NCBI GenBank assembly: GCA_024225895.1
Contig: JAAEMC010000748.1
Location: 1-9,055 of the forward strand
Source of the DNA: Desulfobacteraceae bacterium
Lineage (GTDB): Bacteria > Desulfobacterota > Desulfobacteria > Desulfobacterales > Desulfobacteraceae
Reading direction: 5' to 3'
Length of the DNA: 9,055 bases
The position numbers were made by a program, and so were the translations under genes. Shown here in pieces: positions 1 through 7,103 of the stretch; the stretch's first letter is position 1, and every line of letters begins with the position of its first letter. Under the pieces are notes generated by a model. It was not told the DNA's origin and searched no databases. It saw only the letters and a list, made by a program, of their open reading frames with translations.

Positions 1-39
1 ATTTTAAGCAATGAAAACAAAGGCAAGGAGATTTATATA
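1..39 (+). other. 5' leader of the hdrA operon, with ribosome binding site
   Basis: This short stretch contains no recognisable gene. AAGGAG at 25-30 is a strong Shine-Dalgarno sequence nine bases before the ATG at 40, and it fixes the hdrA start. A TAA at 5-7 could be the end of an upstream gene, but too little sequence is present to tell. No promoter can be assigned, so the operon may begin outside the window. Confidence 0.6.
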
Positions 40-3000
40 ATGACAAAAGAGTTGACACCCGCCAATGATATTAACGGCTCTGTAATGGTTATGGGTGGTG
101 GAATTGCAGGAATGCAGTCTGCCATTGATCTGGCCAATTCAGGCTATTATGTCTATTTAGTTGAACAAACATATGCCATCGGCGGCATGATGGCCAGGCT
201 GGATAAGACGTTCCCGACCAATGACTGTACCATGTGAGTTATCTCACCCAAACTGGCCGAGGTCGGCCGGCATCTGAATATTGAACTTTTAACCAACACT
301 GAGTTACTTGGACTCGACGGTGAAGAAGGTAATTTTACCGCAAAGGTAAAAGAAAATCCCAGGTTTGTGGATATTTCAAAATGTACATCCTGTGGTGAAT
401 GTACCAAAGTCTGTCCTGTAGAGACACCTTGCGAACATAACCAGGGCCTTTCATTGCGCAAAGCCATTTTCAAGCAGTATGAGCAGGGGATTCCCGGTGC
501 CTATGGTATCTCAAAACGGTCCACGGCACCCTGTAAGGCAACCTGCCCCGCCCACGTGAGTATCCAGGGATTTATTGCTCTTATGAATCAGGGCAAATAC
601 AATGAAGCTCTAAAACTTTTCAAAGAAGAGCATCCTTTCCCGGGTTCCTGCGGCCGGGTATGCCACCATCCATGTGAAGCTGTTTGTACCCGGGGGGATG
701 TGGACGAGCCCGTCGCCATCCAGTATCTTCACAGATTTCTGTCTGACCAGGACCTAAACGGCGATGAAACCTTTATTCCGGAAATCACAGAAAAACGGGA
801 CGAGAAAGTAGCCATTGTAGGCTCCGGTCCTGCTGGGCTTACTACTGCCTACTACTTGGCTCAGAAAGGATACCAGGTCACTATCTTTGAAAAACTTCCG
901 ATAAAAGGCGGGATGATGGCCGTAGGTATACCAGAATACCGCCTTCCCAAAGAAGAGCTTGAAAAAGAGATCGCTGTTATTGAAAAAATGGGGGTTGAAA
1001 TCAAAACCTCTGTGGAATTCGGTAAAGACATTACTTTAGAAAGCCTGAAAAAAGATGGGTACAAATCACTTTTTATGGCAACCGGCCTTCATGGTTCAAG
1101 AGCACTCGGTGTCCCGGGCGAAGATATGGACAGAATTCTTAAAGGAACCGAATTCTTAAGAAGTTCAGCACTGGGTGAAGCCCCAAAACTTACCGGTAAA
1201 GTGGTTGTCATCGGCGGTGGAAATGTAGCCGTAGATGTTGCTCTGACAGCCAGAAGACAGGGTTCCCAGGATGTCACCCTGGTTTGTCTTGAAAAACGAG
1301 ATGAAATGCCGGCCTGGGATTATGAGATTGAAGAGGCTCTGGAAGAAGGGGTTAAAATCGTCAACAGCCTTGGCCCATTTAAGTTCCATGGAAAAGACGG
1401 GGTGATGGATGAAGTTGAATTTATGAAATGTACCTCTGTTTTCACAGAAGACGGCAGGTTCAGCCCAAAATACGACGAATGTGCCCTTAACTCAATGGAA
1501 GCAGATCATGTAATTGTGGCCATTGGTCAGATGGGTGAACTGGGATATGCCAAAGATGAAGGCATATCCGTGACCGGTCCCGGCGGTCTTGAAGCCGACC
1601 CTTTAACCTTGCAGACACCCATTGACTGGGTCTTTGCTGGCGGTGACGCTTTTTATGGTCCCAAATCGGTTGTCGATGCCATTGCCAGCGGCAAGACAGC
1701 AGCAGAGAGCATTCACAGGTTTATTAATAATGAAGACTTGAAAGAAGGCCGGGAAAAGACCTTTGAATATGAAAAACCGGAAATTGATTTTGTTCCCCAT
1801 GTTGAACGGGTAAAACCGGAAACAATCAGTGTGGAAAAAAGAGAGGGCAATTTTGCGGAAGTCACCTTAAGCATTGCCCAGGATGCCGTTGAACGAGAAG
1901 CGGCAAGGTGTCTGTCCTGCGGTATCTGTTCGGAGTGTTACCAGTGTGTGGAAGTTTGTCTGGCCGGTGCTATTGAGCATGATCAGGAAGAAAAGATCAG
2001 GGATCTGAATGTAGGTTCTGTCATCTTAACAACTGGTGCCACCACATTTGATCCGTCCGGTCTGGATGATATTTATATGTATAAAAGATCCCAGAATGTG
2101 ATGACCAGCCTTGAGTTTGAGAGGATCTTGAGCGCAGGCGGTCCCACCATAGGGCATCTGATCAGACCTTCGGATGAAAAAGAGCCTGAGAAAATCGCCT
2201 GGCTCCAGTGTATCGGTTCCAGGGATACCAACCGTTGCGGAAACGGCTATTGTTCATCGGTTTGCTGTATGTATGCCATTAAGGATGCCATGATTGCCAA
2301 AGAGCATTCTGAAAAAGAATTGGATGCCGCTATTTTTAATATGGATATGCGGACCTTTGGCAAAGATTATGAAAAATATTACAAACGGGCCAGTGAGCAG
2401 GAAGGTGTGCGGTTTGTAAAATCTCGTGTGCACTCCGTGATAGAAGAGCCGGGAACAGATAACCTGATCTTAAGATATGCCGATGAAGAAGGAAATATGC
2501 ATGACGAAGTCTTTGATATGGTAATTCTCTCCGTTGGATTGACCATTCCCAAAGAAAGCGTCGCCTTGGCTGAAAATATCGGTATTGAGCTGGATCATTA
2601 TAACTTTGTAAAAACGCCTACCTTTAATCCGTTGCAAACCAGCAGACCCGGCGTTTTTGTATCCGGTTCCTTCCAGGGGCCAAAAGATATTCCTTCAGCT
2701 GTAACTGAAGCCAGCGGTTCTGCGGGTGCGGCAGGGATAAAACTTGCCCCAGCGCGTCATACCTGCACCAAAACCGTTTCAATGCCCGATGAAAGAGATG
2801 TACTTGGAGAAGAACCCAGAGTCGGTGTTTTTGTATGTAAATGCGGTATTAATATTGCGGGCGTCATTGATGTGGAAGGGGTTGAAGACTATACCAAGAG
2901 CCTTCCCAATGTAGTCTACTCAGGACAGAATCTGTTTACCTGTTCCCAGGACGCCCAGGAAAATATCAAAGAGATCATTGATGAACATAAATTGAACCGA

Positions 3001-4485
3001 GTGGTGGTTGCCTCCTGTACACCAAAAACCCATGAAGGCATTTTTATGGATACCATGGAGGAGGTAGGGCTTAATAAATATCTTTTTGAAATGGCCAATA
3101 TCCGGAACCAGGGTTCCTGGATGCATTTCCATAAACCTGAAGAGGCCACAGCAAAGGCCAAAGATCTGATACGGGGGGCTGTTGCAAGGGTATCCACCTT
3201 AGGACCCCTCCATGATAAAAAGATCACCATCATTGATAAAGCCCTGGTTATTGGTGGCGGTATTGCCGGTATGAATGCAGCTAAAGTTCTTGCAGATCAG
3301 GGATTTGAAGTAATTCTGGTTGAAAAGGAAGACACGCTTGGCGGCTTGGGCAATAAATTGCACCATACCATTGAAGGGGATGATATCAGGGCCTATATCA
3401 CTGATCTGGTAGAAGGCATCGAGAATCACGATAAGATTGAAGTCTTAAAACAGGCATTGATCGTCGGTTTTACCGGGTATAAAGGTAATTTTACCACAGA
3501 AGTCCTGGTGGGAACATCCATGGCCGGCAGAAAGATTGAGCATGGTGTTATGATCGTGGCCACGGGTGCAACAGAATACCAGCCAACGGAATATCTCTAT
3601 AACGTTAGTGATAATGTAGTCACCCAGCTTGAACTGGCAGACATTCTCGAAGAGAAAGGTGCAAAGGACCTGAACCGGGTTATAATGATCCAGTGTGTCG
3701 GCTCCCGGAATGAAGATAATCCCAATTGTTCACGGGTTTGCTGTCAGAATGCAGTGAAAAATGCCATTGCCATTAAAGAGCAGAACGCGGATACTGATGT
3801 TTTCATCCTCTACCGGGATATGAGAATGTATTCCATGCTGGAAGAGTATTATACCAAAGCCAGAAACATGGGTGTCATTTTTTCCAGGTTTGATCCTGAC
3901 AATGCACCTGAAGTAGTTCAGGCAGAGGATGGAACAATGGCGGTGACTTTCACCGATCATGTTTTGGGCCGGAAAGTGGAGGCCAGTGCAGACCTTGTGG
4001 CCTTGAGCGCCGCAGTACAGGCTGCAGATACCGAGGAATTGTCCACAATCATTAAAACCGGCAGGAATCCGGAAGGCTTTTTCATAGAAGCCCATGTCAA
4101 GCTCAGGCCTGTTGATGCAGCAACTGAAGGCGTCTTTATCTGCGGTACCGCCCATGGTCCCAAGCTGATAAATGAAACCATCACCCAGGCAATGGCCGCA
4201 GCATCCAGGGCAACAACATTCCTGGCCCAGGATTATTTGACCCTGTCTGCGGTAACAGCGGAAGTCGGCCAGGAACATTGCGCATCCTGTCTGGTATGTG
4301 TAAGGTCCTGTCCGTACAATGTTCCGGTCATCAATGAACTGGGTGTCAGTTATATTGACCCGGCGCTTTGTCAGGGATGCGGTGTGTGTGCTGCCGAGTG
4401 CCCTGCAAAAACCATTAAATTGAACTGGTATGAAGATACCCAGTTGCTCAGCAAGGTGGAAGCCCTGCTGGAGGGGGTAATATAA
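40..4485 (+). CDS. hdrA: HdrA-type selenoflavoprotein: HdrA unit with inserted GltD/NfnB-like module, fused to a second HdrA unit
   Basis: This is a cytoplasmic electron-transfer flavoprotein of the heterodisulfide reductase subunit A family, 1481 residues including one selenocysteine. It probably links NAD(P)H and ferredoxin to the MetVF methylene-THF reductase encoded downstream. Domain order: FAD Rossmann motif GGGIAG (19-24); HdrA loop with C63 and Sec66 (DCTM-U-VISPK); one [4Fe-4S] motif (C115, C118, C121, C125). Next is a GltD/NfnB-like module with N-terminal cysteines (C165, C169, C204, C208, C212, C216), a FAD motif near 257-267 and an NAD(P)H motif GGGNVAVD near 392-399. The first HdrA unit resumes with a Cys-rich motif (624-640) and CIGSRD...CC (723, 742-743). 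A second HdrA unit has a Cys domain (C933, C935, C968, C993), GGGIAG (1072-1077) and CVGSRN...CC (1219, 1234-1235). It ends with two ferredoxin motifs (1414-1424, 1444-1454). It is much longer than a single HdrA (about 650 residues in methanogens). Start chosen from AAGGAG at 25-30. Stop-aware callers would split it at 237 and restart at 367. Family assignment is firm; partners and bifurcation are inferred. Confidence 0.94.
235..237 (+). other. In-frame UGA read as selenocysteine (hdrA codon 66)
   Basis: The TGA is in frame with the ATG at 40 and with the long downstream reading frame. Sequence on both sides is one continuous HdrA motif: FPTNDCTM, then U, then VISPKLAEVGRH. HdrA proteins usually have Cys at this place (FPTNDCSMC followed by PK), and Methanocaldococcus jannaschii HdrA is a known selenoprotein. 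A Cys-to-UGA change, rather than a random nonsense mutation or frameshift, supports recoding. The next gene also has a UGA at a conserved Cys. The selA, selB and selC genes are not in this window. Confidence 0.92.
255..268 (+). promoter_or_regulatory. Candidate bacterial SECIS hairpin for the hdrA UGA
   Basis: GGCCGAGGTCGGCC folds as a five-base-pair GGCCG/CGGCC stem with an AGGU loop, or as a four-pair stem with a GAGGUC loop. The loop GGU begins 24 bases after the UGA. A GU in the apical loop and this distance resemble the Escherichia coli fdhF SECIS, which also has AGGUC at the apex. The same bases encode the conserved residues AEVGR, so part of the symmetry may be a coincidence of coding. 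Confidence 0.6.
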
Positions 4486-4486
4486 A

Positions 4487-4930
4487 ATGAGTAAAGATTT
4501 TGAACCCGTAATTCTTGCATTTTGCTGTAATTTCTGAGGGTATTCAGCTGCGGACCTGGCAGGTTCCATGAGATTGAAATGCCCCACAAGTTTTAGAATT
4601 GTCCGTGTTCCCTGTACGGGAAAGGTCGATGCCATCCACATGTTAAGGGCCTTTGAAAAAGGTGCGGACGGTGTTTTTGTCGTTGGCTGCATGGAAGGGG
4701 ATTGCCACTACAACCAGGGTAATTTCAGGGCAAGAAAACGAGTCGAGCAGGTTTCCGAAATACTGGAGAAAGTTGGTGTCGGAGGAGATCGGATTAAAAT
4801 GTTTAACCTTTCTAGTGGGGAAGGTCCTTTGTTTGCCGAGTATTCCATTGAAATGGATACAAAGATTCGGGAACTTGGCCCCAGTCCCATTAAAAAAGGT
4901 AAAAAAGTTAAAAACGCCAATGCGGCTTAA
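4487..4930 (+). CDS. mvhD: MvhD-type iron-sulfur electron-transfer subunit (selenoprotein)
   Basis: This 147-residue protein belongs to the MvhD/VhuD family (methyl-viologen-reducing hydrogenase delta subunit). In known complexes these small [2Fe-2S] proteins pass electrons to or from HdrA. Visible cysteines are C13, C14, C32, C43, C68 and C73. The sequence FCCNFUGYSAADLAG matches the family's CCNWC motif, with Sec17 at the last Cys. GCMEGDCHY (67-75) is the second family signature. The last 15 or so residues are Lys/Asn-rich. The ATG lies one base after the hdrA stop and follows GGAGGGGG at 4470-4477, so translation is probably coupled. An internal ATG at 4568 would lose the whole N-terminal Cys/Sec motif and is rejected as the start. 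No hydrogenase large or small subunit gene is adjacent, so here the protein probably bridges HdrA to MetVF or to an external donor. That role is inferred. Confidence 0.93.
4535..4537 (+). other. In-frame UGA read as selenocysteine (mvhD codon 17)
   Basis: The TGA interrupts a perfect MvhD N-terminus: CCNF, then U, then GYSAADLAG, where most family members have CCNWC. Methanogen VhuD proteins are known to use Sec in this subunit. The downstream frame continues without a shift to the stop at 4928-4930. Confidence 0.93.
4538..4584 (+). promoter_or_regulatory. Candidate bacterial SECIS element for the mvhD UGA
   Basis: Two nested stems start immediately after the UGA. The outer stem pairs GGGTATT (4538-4544) with AATGCCC (4578-4584), including one G-U pair. 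The apical stem pairs GGACCT (4552-4557) with AGGTTCC (4561-4567), leaving one bulged U and a GGC loop about 21 bases after the UGA. Bacterial SECIS elements are short, lie directly 3' of the UGA and have an apical-loop G, all of which hold here. Pairing was judged by eye, without folding energies. Confidence 0.55.
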
Positions 4931-4947
4931 ACGCCGATGTGGCTTAT
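4914..4947 (+). repeat. Two-copy tandem repeat across the mvhD stop codon
   Basis: ACGCCAATGCGGCTTAA (4914-4930) is followed directly by ACGCCGATGTGGCTTAT (4931-4947), 14 of 17 bases identical. The first copy encodes the last residues and stop of mvhD; the second is non-coding. A weaker third similarity may follow at about 4950-4965. It could be an old slippage duplication in the 82-base gap before metV. Confidence 0.6.
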
Positions 4948-5012
4948 AAAACCGAAGCTGCTTGGATTTAAGGAATTCGATAATATTTAACAACCTAGTA
5001 TGAGGTTTACTT

Positions 5013-5681
5013 ATGATTATAGCCAAAAAAAAGCCCATGGAAGAGATCATCGAAGAAGTCAAAGATTTCGATAAAATTCTAGTTTTTGGGTGCAATGAAT
5101 GTGTCACCGTGTGCGAAGCCGGTGGAAAAAAAGAAGTGGAAGTGCTTGCGTCTGCTCTTCGGATGTATTTTATGACCCATGGCGGTGAAAAAGAGATATT
5201 TGAAAAAACCGTAGAACGCCAGTGTGACCATGAATACTTAGAAGAAATACGCAAAGATATTGATAATTATGATGCCATCATTTCCTTGGCCTGTGGCGTC
5301 GGGGTTCAGTTTACAGCAGAAAAATATCTGACTACACATTTGATCCCCGGTGTGAATACAGTTTGCCTTGGCGCCAATGAAGACCGAGGGCTCTGGACAG
5401 AACGCTGCCAGGCCTGCGGATCATGCGTCCTGGCAAAAACCGGAGGAATTTGCCCTGTATCCCGTTGTGCAAAGCGGGTGCTGAACGGACCTTGCGGCGG
5501 TTCAACCAATGGTAAATGTGAAATCAGCAAGGATGTAGACTGTGCCTGGCAGCTGATTGTCGACAGACTCAAAGCCCTTGATAAATTGGATGATTATGAA
5601 AAAGTGGCGCCGGTAAAAGATTGGTCCACAGACAGAGCAGGCGGTCCGAGAACCGTGACAAGGGAGGATGTAAACATATGA
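5013..5681 (+). CDS. metV: MetV, zinc-finger/iron-sulfur partner of methylene-THF reductase
   Basis: This 222-residue protein is the MetV-type partner of MetF (methylene-tetrahydrofolate reductase C-terminal family). In acetogens MetV forms a complex with MetF and carries electrons between MetF's FAD and other subunits such as HdrA/MvhD or RnfC2. It is Cys-rich: GCNECVTVC (C27, C30, C34), C71, C94, C118, and a dense C-terminal cluster, RCQACGSC (C132, C135, C138), GICPVSRC (C147, C152) and NGPCGG (C161), then C169 and C177. The RCxxCxxC...GGICPxxRCAK...NGPCGG pattern is the family signature. The ATG at 5013 has GAGG at 5002-5005, seven bases upstream, and gives the usual MIIA-type N-terminus. 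It is 82 bases from mvhD, with no convincing internal promoter. Its stop overlaps the metF start. Whether all Cys groups bind clusters or some bind zinc cannot be told from sequence. Confidence 0.92.
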   Translation: MIIAKKKPMEEIIEEVKDFDKILVFGCNECVTVCEAGGKKEVEVLASALRMYFMTHGGEKEIFEKTVERQCDHEYLEEIRKDIDNYDAIISLACGVGVQFTAEKYLTTHLIPGVNTVCLGANEDRGLWTERCQACGSCVLAKTGGICPVSRCAKRVLNGPCGGSTNGKCEISKDVDCAWQLIVDRLKALDKLDDYEKVAPVKDWSTDRAGGPRTVTREDVNI

Positions 5682-6607
5682 AGGTAAATACACAAAGCAA
5701 CCTGGAAAAAGTTTTAAAAGCGGGGCATTTAGGAGTAACTTCAGAGTGCGGTCCCCCAAGGGGAAGTGACCCTGAAGAAGTAAAAGAAAAGGGCAGCTTG
5801 ATCAAAGATCATGTGGATGCGGTCAATGTTACCGACAACCAGACAGCCATGACCCGCATGTCATCCCTTGCAGCCTGCGTCCACCTGAAACTCATGGGGA
5901 TTGAGCCGGTTCTTCAGATGGTGACAAGAGACAGAAACCGGGTGGCGCTCCAGAGTGATATTTTAGGGGCAGCCTCTTTTGATATCCCGAATATGCTGTG
6001 TCTTTCCGGTGATCACCAGAGCTTTGGAGACTGCGCCCAGGGACAGAATGTCCATGATCTGGATTCCATGCAACTGGTTCAAACTGTCCGCCACATGAGG
6101 GACGAAGGAAAATTTTTAGGTGGAGATGATATCAAACGTCCGCCGAAAATTTTTGTTGGTGCGGCAGCTAATCCTTTTGCCGATCCATTTGAAATCCGAG
6201 TACCCCGTCTGGCCAAAAAGATTGCCTGTGGTGCCGAGTTTATCCAGACCCAGTGTATCTACAACCTGGATAAATTTGAAGAATGGATGAAACAGGTTTG
6301 TGACAGAGGGCTTCATGAAAAGACCTTTATCATGGCCGGTATGACGCCTATGAAATCCGTGGGCATGGCAAAATATATGAAAAACCGGGTGCCCGGCATG
6401 GATGTCCCTAATGAAGTCATTGACCGTCTGGCCGGTGTTGATAAGAAAGACCAGGCCCAGGAGGGGATTGATATCTGTGTGGAAGCCATCCAGCGTCTCA
6501 AAGAAATAGAAGGGGTTTCAGGCTTTCATATCATGGCCATTGAATGGGAAGAAAAAGTACCTGAAATTGTCGAAAGAAGCGGTCTTTACCCGAGACCCGA
6601 AGTATAG
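5678..6607 (+). CDS. metF: 5,10-methylenetetrahydrofolate reductase
   Basis: This 309-residue protein catalyses interconversion of 5,10-methylene-THF and 5-methyl-THF, the last C1 step of the methyl branch before the corrinoid protein. It is a FAD-dependent TIM-barrel enzyme of the MetF family. Visible motifs: TSECGPPRG with E23 at the place of the catalytic Glu (E28 in Escherichia coli MetF), VNVTDNQ (50-55), the flavin/folate loop CLSGDH (108-113) and FIQTQCIYN (188-196). Length is close to the bacterial norm of about 300. The start is the ATG at 5678, which overlaps the metV stop as ATGA and has AGGGAGG at 5661-5667. An in-frame ATG at 5621 would add 19 unrelated residues inside metV and is rejected. 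Coupling to metV and the HdrA/MvhD genes argues against a simple NADH-linked MetF. In a sulfate reducer it may run in the oxidative direction, which the sequence cannot decide. Confidence 0.95.
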   Translation: MKVNTQSNLEKVLKAGHLGVTSECGPPRGSDPEEVKEKGSLIKDHVDAVNVTDNQTAMTRMSSLAACVHLKLMGIEPVLQMVTRDRNRVALQSDILGAASFDIPNMLCLSGDHQSFGDCAQGQNVHDLDSMQLVQTVRHMRDEGKFLGGDDIKRPPKIFVGAAANPFADPFEIRVPRLAKKIACGAEFIQTQCIYNLDKFEEWMKQVCDRGLHEKTFIMAGMTPMKSVGMAKYMKNRVPGMDVPNEVIDRLAGVDKKDQAQEGIDICVEAIQRLKEIEGVSGFHIMAIEWEEKVPEIVERSGLYPRPEV

Positions 6608-6631
6608 TATATATCTAGTCTGCTTAAGGAT

Positions 6632-6663
6632 ACAGGCATGGATTTCTTCCATGCCTGTGTTTT
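6632..6663 (+). terminator. Rho-independent terminator of the hdrA-mvhD-metVF operon
   Basis: A perfect 10-bp stem, ACAGGCATGG (6632-6641) and CCATGCCTGT (6649-6658), has a seven-base loop and is followed by GTTTT (6659-6663). It begins 24 bases after the metF stop, which separates the operon from yebG. Confidence 0.88.
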
Positions 6664-6670
6664 AAAAACA
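6658..6670. repeat. Short palindrome upstream of yebG, possible operator
   Basis: TGTTTT-A-AAAACA is a perfect inverted repeat with one central base, 32 bases before the yebG ATG and overlapping the end of the terminator. The longer stretch starts with CTGT and ends with ACAT, loosely like an enterobacterial LexA half-site pair, but the spacing does not fit CTGT-N8-ACAG. It could equally be just the terminator T-run followed by A-rich DNA. Confidence 0.25.
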
Positions 6671-6702
6671 TACATTACCAACCTAGCCCAAGGAGTTAGA
6701 CA

Positions 6703-7014
6703 ATGGCTGTCATCGTAAAGTATATCGTTGTCAGGAATGGAGAGGAAAAAATGACATTTGCGACAAAGAAAGAAGCAGACGCTTATGATAAAATGTTAGA
6801 TATAGCTGACAACCTCTATGATTTTCTTGATAAATCAAAATTGAAGCTCAGCGAAAATCAAATGGAAAATATCTCTCTGATGCTGGCCCAGAATAGAGAT
6901 GCCCTGATCCCCATTTTAAGGGATATTAAACCAAAGAAGAAAGCGGCGGCAGCCAAGACAGAAACCAAAAAAACTGCGGCAGGGACTAAGAAAAAAGCCA
7001 AGATCGCCAATTAG
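6703..7014 (+). CDS. yebG: YebG family protein (SOS-associated in Escherichia coli)
   Basis: This 103-residue protein matches the YebG family. From memory, the N-terminus MAVIVKYIVV and the block EADAYDKMLDIAD (residues 24-36) are nearly identical to Escherichia coli YebG, a DNA-damage-inducible protein of the LexA regulon whose molecular function is not established. Residues 1-75 are the conserved domain. Residues 76-103 are a Lys/Ala/Thr-rich basic tail that resembles histone H1-like or nucleic-acid-binding tails and differs from the acidic end I recall in the enterobacterial protein. AAGGAG at 6690-6695 supports the ATG at 6703. It is a separate unit behind the operon terminator and converges on the minus-strand CoA-transferase gene. 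No canonical LexA box was found upstream. Family membership is firm; SOS control in this organism is not shown. Confidence 0.9.
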   Translation: MAVIVKYIVVRNGEEKMTFATKKEADAYDKMLDIADNLYDFLDKSKLKLSENQMENISLMLAQNRDALIPILRDIKPKKKAAAAKTETKKTAAGTKKKAKIAN

Positions 7015-7038
7015 GGTAGGGTCCTTCCAGCACACTAA

Positions 7039-7065
7039 AAATGTGAGCCGGCATTTCTTTTTTTT
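7039..7065 (+). terminator. Probable yebG terminator between convergent genes
   Basis: AAATG (7039-7043) pairs with CATTT (7052-7056) around an eight-base loop, then comes C and eight T bases (7058-7065). The stem is short and AT-rich, but the T-run and its place 25 bases after the yebG stop support termination. The A-run at 7037-7041 gives a short T-run on the other strand, so it may also stop the minus-strand gene. Confidence 0.6.
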
Positions 7066-7103
7066 GAAAATAGCATGGCAGCTTAAGACTTTTTGATAAG
7101 GGT

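Noticed and set aside
40..237. Stand-alone 65-residue protein or broken pseudogene in front of a separate hdrA starting at 367
   Set aside because: The frame continues without shift through UGA into a conserved HdrA motif, and the UGA replaces a conserved Cys. The region 238-366 also encodes HdrA sequence, and the ATG at 367 lies inside the domain.
3730..4692. 320-residue minus-strand open frame opposite the end of hdrA and the start of mvhD
   Set aside because: It is antisense to two well-supported genes, has no recognisable domain, and its composition is explained by the coding bias of the plus strand.
4568..4930. mvhD starting at the internal ATG 4568
   Set aside because: This would remove the N-terminal Cys/Sec motif; the ATG at 4487 has a strong ribosome binding site and the UGA is a conserved Cys position.
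4653..4949. 98-residue plus-strand frame overlapping mvhD
   Set aside because: It is the same region in another frame; the mvhD frame carries the family motifs.
4962..4984. Possible internal promoter before metV (TTGGAT and GATAAT)
   Set aside because: The spacing between the two boxes is only 11 bases, too short for a sigma-70 promoter.
4643..5254. 203-residue minus-strand open frame opposite mvhD and metV
   Set aside because: It is antisense to two recognised genes, is rich in low-complexity Ser/Phe sequence, and shows no family resemblance.
5621..5677. N-terminal extension of metF from the ATG at 5621
   Set aside because: The extra 19 residues do not resemble MetF and overlap metV; the ATG at 5678 has a good ribosome binding site and ATGA coupling.
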